From Pisolithus tinctorius (taxonomy: Eukaryota > Basidiomycota > Agaricomycetes > Boletales > Pisolithaceae): a stretch of DNA of 64,000 nt. The notes beneath the pieces are model-generated. The model saw nothing but the letters and a program-made list of their open reading frames with translations. It was not told where the DNA came from and did no database searches. The stretch is taken from contig JANFAH010000004.1 in assembly GCA_024663395.1 (NCBI GenBank), positions 4,008,089 through 4,072,088 on the forward strand. Reading direction: 5' to 3'. The number at the start of each line of letters is the position of its first letter. Position 1 is the stretch's first letter. The translations under genes and the position numbers were made by a program. This document shows, piece after piece, positions 57,801 to 64,000 of this stretch.

Positions 57801-60174
57801 ACACTTAGCAATGGCTATAGCATATTGCCTGGTGCAGAGGCCACAATTCTGCTCGGAGAATGCTGAAACAGCTGACAACTCCTTCCTGGTCGCCTTGTTC
57901 ACCTTGAGTGGGATCTTGATAGCTGCCTTTCTGAAGGACATGTGCTTAGCGTCAATTTGCAGTTTGCCAGTTTTGAACAGGGAAAGAGTATGGTGCAACT
58001 AAAGAGAATAAGTTAGCTGACTGTCTAGGGCTAAAATGCAATACATTACTGCAGCACAGGTAAGGGCTAGCACACCTTTGATGCCTGTATTTTTCAATTC
58101 CCTGATCTTCAGTTTTGGGACATCAGGAGAATCAGCACAGGGCCACAGATGTGCATGGCCAAGGAGGTATAATACAAAGTATGACCAGAAAATGTTCTCC
58201 AGTTTGCGAGAATCTTGGTCTGAATATAAAAACATGAAGCCTTCCAACAGCTTAGAACAGAGTTCCTGGGCCTGAGTAAGAGATGGCACACCAATTTCTG
58301 GATCTGAGACAAGGAAGTGAGTGATAAGAGTGATTGCAGTGGACCCAAAGTTGCTGCGCCACTGGCAGAGTCGTTGACATGCCTGTCCAAGGAAGCATGA
58401 GTCAAGTAGCAAGGTAAATAATACTAACAATACAATATTAAAGACCACTGTCCCAGGACGAATGTCATTCAGGTCCTCAAAGTCTGGAGCAATGGTTAGG
58501 ATAATGATTCGCAGTGACTGTATGAGTTCTTCATCTGAGATTGTCCAAGGGTCAGCTAAGCTTCCAGCCCACACAAGGAGAGCAGGCATAATTTCTTTTG
58601 CTCACATCTTGCCTGCTGTCAGCACAGAAGGCAGATCTTGGCTTCGGTAATGGGAGCATTTGCTGGCCTTGCCCGTGGTCCTTGTTGAAGGCGCTTGACT
58701 TGCTGTAGTGCTCCTCTGTCCCGATTCTTGGTCTGCATCCCTGTCAACCTTTGATTTCTTTGGTTCGTCTACTCCATTATCAGTCTGTGATTCCAGAAGA
58801 GTTAATGTACAGTTCAAATAGATAAAAAAATGTACCATCACGACATGCAATTCCTTAGCAGGCAACATACAAGAGTTCAAATTGTGATCCTCAACATCAA
58901 AGTATTCATCATCAAAGTCCTCAACCTTGGATGAGGTAACATAGTCGGCATCATCATGATCCAAATACTTGCGCTTTGAGCCAGTCTGCGCCTCCTCAAA
59001 AATGAGCTGATTGAATTCATTGTCGCTCTCTATATCGTTAGCTGTGCTCACGACCACCTAAAAGCAATATAATGCAACAGTCAATTTGCATCAAGAGACA
59101 TACCTTGAATTTGTCATGACCTACAACCTTGACAGAGAAATCCAGTTGGTCTTCTAATTCCTCTTTGTCCATGCAGTGGGTTGGCGCAGGCATCTCTCCC
59201 TGATTGAAGATGTTGAACATGACTGATCCTACTTGATAATGTAGCACATACCTGGTATGCTAGGCTTGTATTGGAGTTGACAGCAGTAGTAGCTCTGCTT
59301 GTCAAAGAAGGGATGGAAGTTGGTAGTCTGTTGGATCATGGCATCAGCCCAGTTGGGATGTCCTTGACCCAATGATGGACCTGGTGGTCCAAGTTGGTGT
59401 TTGGGTCATCTGGGGTACTGAGAGCATTCCAGGTGAGGTTCAGCCAAAACAAAGTCGACTCAGTAAGTAGCAGCATCTGGCATCAAACAGTTGAAAATAA
59501 GAACATACATCTGCTGGGAGGTTTCATTGGATCCATGTGTCAATGCCACATTTGCCAGCAGATCAAGGTCAGCGACTGCACCTTGCCTTCTCAGCATGCA
59601 GCTAGCTGTTCTCCCACTCTGTGACTTGTTGCTTGTATAGTCCACAATAGCAGGAGCAGTTACCTGGTGAGTGTTGACTTCCATATCAGCAACTTCAACT
59701 GATATGTTATCAGTGTCTGTGATTGGACGACATAACCGAAACATCCTCACCTTCACCACGAGGTTGGACGACTATATTTCCAGGTTTTCCTTGAAGGCTG
59801 ACAGGCCCCCATCTTGGTCTGACTGACTTCACTTTAGCAGCGACCTGGATTGCCTGTCTGGTCTCCGTCGCAACAGGAGGGCTGATTTCCTGGCCAGGAT
59901 CTCTACTGGCAGGCACCTATCTCAGTTGGACTGGCTTCGCTTTGGCAGTGCCTTGGATAACCTGCCTGACCTCCATGGCAGTTTCCATCTCCCTGACTCG
60001 GGCATGAGCCTGCTGGATAGCAGCTGCCTGAGCATCGATAACTTCCTGCACGCGCAAGTCATCAGCCTTCTTCTGGGCTGGGGTATGCCATTGAGTCCGT
60101 GCTTTGAGAACAATCCTCCCTGGATGCAGGTTGGCCTTTTCTTGTCATGGACAAATATTAGAAGAAGCCGACAT
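57801..60174 (-). pseudogene. TE-associated multi-exon gene, left arm copy
   Basis: Minus-strand gene with ATG 60174 (MSASSNIC, then a frameshift and TGA; the right-arm copy reads on). Exons code a coiled-coil Lys/Ala/Gln-rich part (QEVIDAQAAAIQQAHARVRE), a Ser/Thr-rich linker, an acidic stretch (DIESDNEFNQLIFEEAQ, KVEDFDDEYFDVEDHN), PALLVWAGSLADPWTIS, CQWRSNFGSTAITLITHFLV, FMFLYSDQDSRKLENIFW, KLKIRELKNTGIKGVLALT and a last exon LHHTLSLFKTGKLQID...SAVSAFSEQNCG. The arrangement matches a multicopy Agaricomycete family often next to transposons, which I cannot name. The 3' end is cut by the 159-bp repeat at 57800. Confidence 0.65.
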
Positions 60175-60896
60175 AATACTTGTCATGCATGGGGGGAGAC
60201 AAAGGCAGCACAAGGTGAGTTTGAACCTGTTGTTTTTTATGCAAGAAGTTTTCCTTGCAAACAAATGCACTACAGGGTCTCTTTCCTCGCAAACAAACAT
60301 GCAAAGTTCCACCTAACTTAGGTTTCTGACCGTTTACCGATCACGCAAGGGTGCCTAAATGTGTTCATTTACCATCAAAATGTTGCCATGCAGAGGCAGC
60401 ACCTGAAGCTCTCAACAGACAAAATTCAGCACCCTCTGTCTTCCTTGTGACATGCCAGGCTGCAACTGTTGGTTCAAAAACCGGTCAGGGCTCACTCAGC
60501 ACAAGCACAGCCATCTGCAGCTCGACCACTTTCAAGGGTCTCATGGTTACTCCAAACAGGACCATGGTTTAAACACCATACCCCCAGTAGCCAAACACGT
60601 TCTAGATTATGATGATGGTCCACATGACTTCAGCCATGGCACAACATTGGATCAGGAACCAGATGGAATGATTGCAAAATTCATTGGTCCTGGCAACAAG
60701 GTTTACCACAATTATCATGCAGGTCTTAACGGTAAGCCTATGCACACATTATCCTACCTCTACTCATACAATTTATTACAGCACGAAGGTGTGACTCCCA
60801 GGGCCATTTTCTACCAGGTGATGCTCCACCACCGCTTCGTATACAGGGATTGCCGGATGATTGGGCTCCATACCACAATTGATTAGAATTCAAACA
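58029..60896 (+). repeat. Left arm of a giant inverted repeat
   Basis: At least 2868 bp, inverted relative to 61171-64000 throughout, including the non-coding parts. Many substitutions and small indels separate the arms. The match continues to the window edge on the right arm, so the true outer limit is not seen. Confidence 0.9.
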
Positions 60897-60960
60897 TTGC
60901 TGAGTTTCTTTTCAAATGTGCAGAAATTGCCGGTGAACCAAATCAACACTGGACGAGACC
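60452..60960 (+). pseudogene. Plavaka-type transposase, 5' part, left arm
   Basis: Exon 60452-60732 has a C2H2-like finger (GCNCWFKNRSGLTQHKHSH) and KVYHNYHAGLN. An intron GTAAGC...CAG follows, then ARRCDSQGHFLPGDAPPPL and GLPDDWAPYHN, a hallmark start of Plavaka (CACTA-related) transposases of Agaricomycetes. TGA at 60880-60882 stands at a place for Arg, before LEFK; after a one-base shift IAEFLFKCAEIAGEPNQHW continues to about 60960. The rest of the transposase is missing. Confidence 0.75.
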
Positions 60961-61170
60961 TAAACAACAGGGTTTGTTGTAGGCTCGCACCAAGAACCAA
61001 CAGAAAAGAGAGGAGAGAAAGAAAGGAAGAGAGCTAGAAGCAGGCGACTTTAGGACTCCGAAGACCCAAATGAACTAGCTTAGAGCTAGTTGGGCAATTG
61101 AGCAACGGTACTTATACTATAGTACATGAGGTAACAGTGAGGCATACATGAGGTCCATGACATCAGCAAG
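60897..61170. other. Spacer at the centre of the inverted repeat
   Basis: 274 bp not shared between arms. The left side continues the Plavaka frame; the right side continues the other arm briefly (EFKLADVMDLMYASLL on the minus strand). A/G-rich stretch 61000-61035 and 'ctagcttagagctagtt' near 61076-61092 form a small hairpin. Confidence 0.6.
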
Positions 61171-61178
61171 TTTGAATT

Positions 61179-61703
61179 CTAATCAATTGTGGTATGGGGA
61201 GCCCAATCATCCGGCAATCCCTGTATACGAAGCGGTGGTGGAGCATCACCTGGTAGAAAATGGACCTGGGAGTCACACCTTCGTGCTGTATAAATTGTAT
61301 GAGTATAGGTAGGATAATGTGTGCATAGGCTTACCGTTAAGACCTGCATGATAATTGTGGTAAACCTTGTTGCCAGGACCAATGAATTGCAATCATTCCA
61401 TCTGGTTCCTGATCCAATGTTGTGCATGGCTGAAGTCATGTGACCATCATCATAATCTAGAACGTGTTTGGCTACTGGGGGTATGGTGTTTAAACCATGG
61501 TCCTGTTTGGAGTAACCATGAGACCCTTGAAAGTGTCGAGCTGCAGATGGCTGTGCTTGTGCTGAGTGAGCCCTGACCGGTTTTTGAACCAACAGTTGCA
61601 GCCTGGCATGTCCACAAGGAAGACAGAGGTGGCTGAATTTTGTCCTGTTGAGAGCTTGCAGGTGCTGCCTCTGCATGGCAACATTTTGATGGTAAATGAA
61701 CAC
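61179..61703 (-). pseudogene. Plavaka-type transposase, 5' part, right arm
   Basis: Mirror of 60452-60896: GCNCWFKNRSGLTQHKHSH, KHVLDYDDG, LPGDAPPPL and GLPDDWAP, with the same TGA (61183-61185) after YHN. Small indels put parts in different frames from the left arm. Truncated at the centre of the inverted repeat. Confidence 0.72.
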
Positions 61704-61888
61704 ATTTAGGCACCCTTGCGTGATCGTAAACGGTCAGAAACCTAAGTTAGGTGGAACTTTGCATGTTGTTTGCGAGGAAAGAGACCCTGTAGTGCATTTG
61801 TTTGCAAGGAAAACTTCTTGCATAAAAAACAACAGGTTTCAAACTCACCTTGTGCTGCCTTCGTCTCCCCCCATGCATGACAAGTATT

Positions 61889-64000
61889 ATGTCGGCTTCT
61901 TCTAATATTGTCCATGACGAAAAGGCCAACCTGCATCCAGGGAGGATTGTTCTCAAAGCACGGACTCAATGGCATACCCCAGCCCAGAAGAAGGCTGATG
62001 ACTTGCGCGTGCAGGAAGTTATCGATGCTCAGGCAGCTGCTATCCAGCAGGCTCATGCCCGAGTCAGGGAGATGGAAACTGCCATGGAGGTCAGGCAGGT
62101 TATCCAAGGCACTGCCAAAGCGAAGCCAGTCCGACGAGACAGGGCCTGCCAGTAGAGATCCTGCCAGGAAATCAGCCCTCCTGTTGCGACGGAGACCAGA
62201 CAGGCAATCCAGGTCGCTGCTAAAGCGAAGTCAGTCAGACCAAGACGGGGGCCTGTCAGCCTTCAAGGAAAACCTGGAAATATAGTCGTCCAACCTCGTG
62301 GTGAAGGTGAGGTTTCGGTTATGTCGTCAATCGCAGACACTGATAACATATCATGAAGTTGCTGATATGGAAGTCGACACTCACCAGGTAACTGCTCCTG
62401 CTATTGGACTATACAAGCAACAAGTCACAGAGTGGGAGAACAGCTAGCTGCATGCTGAGAAGGCAAGGTGCAGTCGCCGACCTTGATCTGCTGGCAAATG
62501 TGGCGTCGACACGGGATCCAATGAAACCTCCCAGCAGACGTACGTTCTTATTTTCAACTGTTTGATGCCAGATGCTGCTACTTACTGAGTCAACTTTGTT
62601 TTGGCTGAACCTCACCTGGAATGCTCTCAGTACCCAGACGACCCAAACACCAACTTGGACCGCCAGGTCCATCATTGGTCAAGGACGTCCCAACTGGGCT
62701 GATGCCACGATCCAACAGACTACCAACTTCCGTCCCTTCTTTGACAAGCGGAGCTACTACCGCTGTCAACTCCAATACAAGCCTAGCATACCAGGTATGT
62801 GCTACATTATCAAGTAGGATCAGTCATGTTCAACATCTTCAATCAGGGAAAGATGCCTGCGCCAACCCACTGCATGGACAAAGAGGAATTAGAAGACCAA
62901 CGGACTTTCTCTGTCAAGGTGTAGGTCATGACAAATTCAAGGTATGTCTCTTGATGCAAATTGGACCGTTGCATTATATTGCTTTTAGGTGGTCGCGAGC
63001 ACGGCTAACGATATAGAGAGCGACAATGAATTCAATCAGCTCATTTTCGAGGAGGCGCAGACTGGCTCGAAGCGCAAGTATTTGGATCTGACGATGCCGA
63101 CTATGTTACCTCATCCAAGGTGTGAGGACTTTGATGATGAATACTTTGACGTTGAGGATCACAATTTGAACTCTTGTATGTTGCCTGCTAAGGAATTGCT
63201 GTCGTGATGGTACATTTTTTTATCTATTTGAACTGTACATTAACTTTCTGGAATCACAGACCGATAATGGAGTAGACGAACCAAAGAAATCAAAGGTTGA
63301 CAGGGATGCGGACCAAGAATCGGGACAGAGGAGCACTACAGCAAGTCAAGCGCCTTCAACGAGACCACAGGGCAAGGCCAGCAAATGTCCCATTACCGAA
63401 GCCAAGATCTGCCTTCTGTGCTGAGCAGGCAAGATGTCGAAAGAAATTATGCCTGCTCTCCTTGTGTGGGCTGGAAGCTTAGCTGACCCTTGGACAATCT
63501 CAGATGAAGAACTCATACGGTCGCTGCGAATCATTATCCTAACCATTGCTCCGGACTTCGAGGACCTGAATGACATTCGTCCTGGGACGGCGTCTTTAAT
63601 ATTGTATTGTTAGTATTATTTACCTTGCTATGACTCATGCTTCCTTGGACAGGCGTGTCAACGACTCTACCAGTGGCGCAGCAACTTTGGGTCCACTGCA
63701 ATCACTCTTATCGCTCACTTCCTTGTCTCGGATCCAGAAATTGGTGGTGCTCTTACTCAGGCCCAGGAACTCTGTTCTAAGCTGTTGGAAGGCTTCGCGT
63801 TTTTATATTCAGACCAAGATTCTCGCAAACCGGAGAACATTTCCGGTCATACTTTGTATTATACCTCCTTGGCCACGCACATCTGCGGCCCTGTGCTGCG
63901 ATTCTCCTGATGTCCCAAAACTGAAGATCAGGGAATTGAAAAATACAGGCATCAAAGGCGCTAGCCCTTACTGTGCCGCGTAATGTATTGCATTTTAGCC
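61889..64000 (+). pseudogene. TE-associated multi-exon gene, right arm copy, runs off window
   Basis: Start MSASSNIVHDEKANLHP at 61889, open through the coiled-coil part (QEVIDAQAAAIQQAHARVRE), unlike the left arm where this start is frameshifted. Later exons repeat the left-arm order: DIESDNEFNQLIFEEAQ, DEYFDVEDHNLN, PALLVWAGSLADPWTIS, YQWRSNFGSTAITLIAHF, FLYSDQDSRKPEN and KLKIRELKNTGIKGA. Several frame changes compared with the left arm (near 62155, 63600 and 63840) suggest decay. The last exon is outside the window. Confidence 0.6.

Larger units (their letters stand above)
61171..64000 (-). repeat. Right arm of a giant inverted repeat
   Basis: Reverse complement of 58029-60896 with substitutions and indels. 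It runs off the window end at 64000, which aligns with 58029. Confidence 0.9.

Noticed and set aside
58029..64000. Inverted repeat as an assembly artefact
   Set aside because: The arms differ by many substitutions and indels, which a mirrored read or contig would not show; long reads are still needed.

Overview
This 64 kb window is nuclear DNA of a filamentous basidiomycete, most likely an Agaricomycete. The genes are split by many short introns (about 45-60 nt, GTRNGT donors, CTRAY branch sites, CAG/TAG acceptors). The families present (HET-domain proteins, C2-like/G-domain GTPases, TKL kinases, DUF6532-like proteins, chromodomain Ty3 elements, Plavaka transposases) are typical mushroom accessory content. 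The species cannot be named from this sequence. No rRNA, tRNA, CRISPR array or housekeeping gene was recognised.

Layout. (1) 1-9303: a Ty3/gypsy chromovirus on the minus strand with both LTRs, inserted in a host reading frame. All ten in-frame gag-pol stops are TGA, and an extra ORF follows pol with a TAATG overlap. (2) 9304-10355: a broken DUF6532-like gene. (3) 10356-41969: an island of a repeated plus-strand family (copies A-E, F'/F, G; copy H is on the minus strand at 52-54 kb) encoding a C2-like region, a Pro/Ala/Thr linker, a P-loop GTPase and a helical C-terminal domain. Within it lies a tandem duplication of about 6.1 kb carrying, on the minus strand, a HET-domain gene and an unrecognised gene. 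HET1 is a pseudogene and HET2 is intact. Each HET gene is head to head with a GTPase copy. (4) 42-43.3 kb: a small multi-membrane-span protein. (5) 43.9-50.7 kb: a large transposase-like multi-exon gene with one nonsense codon. (6) 51-55 kb: a small hypothetical gene, GTPase copy H joined to a 5'-truncated TKL kinase, and AT-rich sequence. (7) 55.8-57.8 kb: a gag-only element between 159-bp TG...CA direct repeats. (8) 57.8-64 kb: an imperfect inverted repeat with arms of at least 2.8 kb, each carrying a Plavaka transposase 5' part divergent from a TE-associated gene.

How it fits together. HET domains are known incompatibility and cell-death effectors. The repeated GTPase/HET/unknown-gene blocks, mosaic copies, loss of GTPase motifs in some copies and transposon debris look like a fast-evolving recognition or defence locus that diversifies by unequal recombination. 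That role is inference; the duplications, mosaics and breaks are seen directly. Likely intact genes are GTPases A and B (probably D and E), HET2 and the membrane protein. Most of the rest is transposon-derived or decayed.
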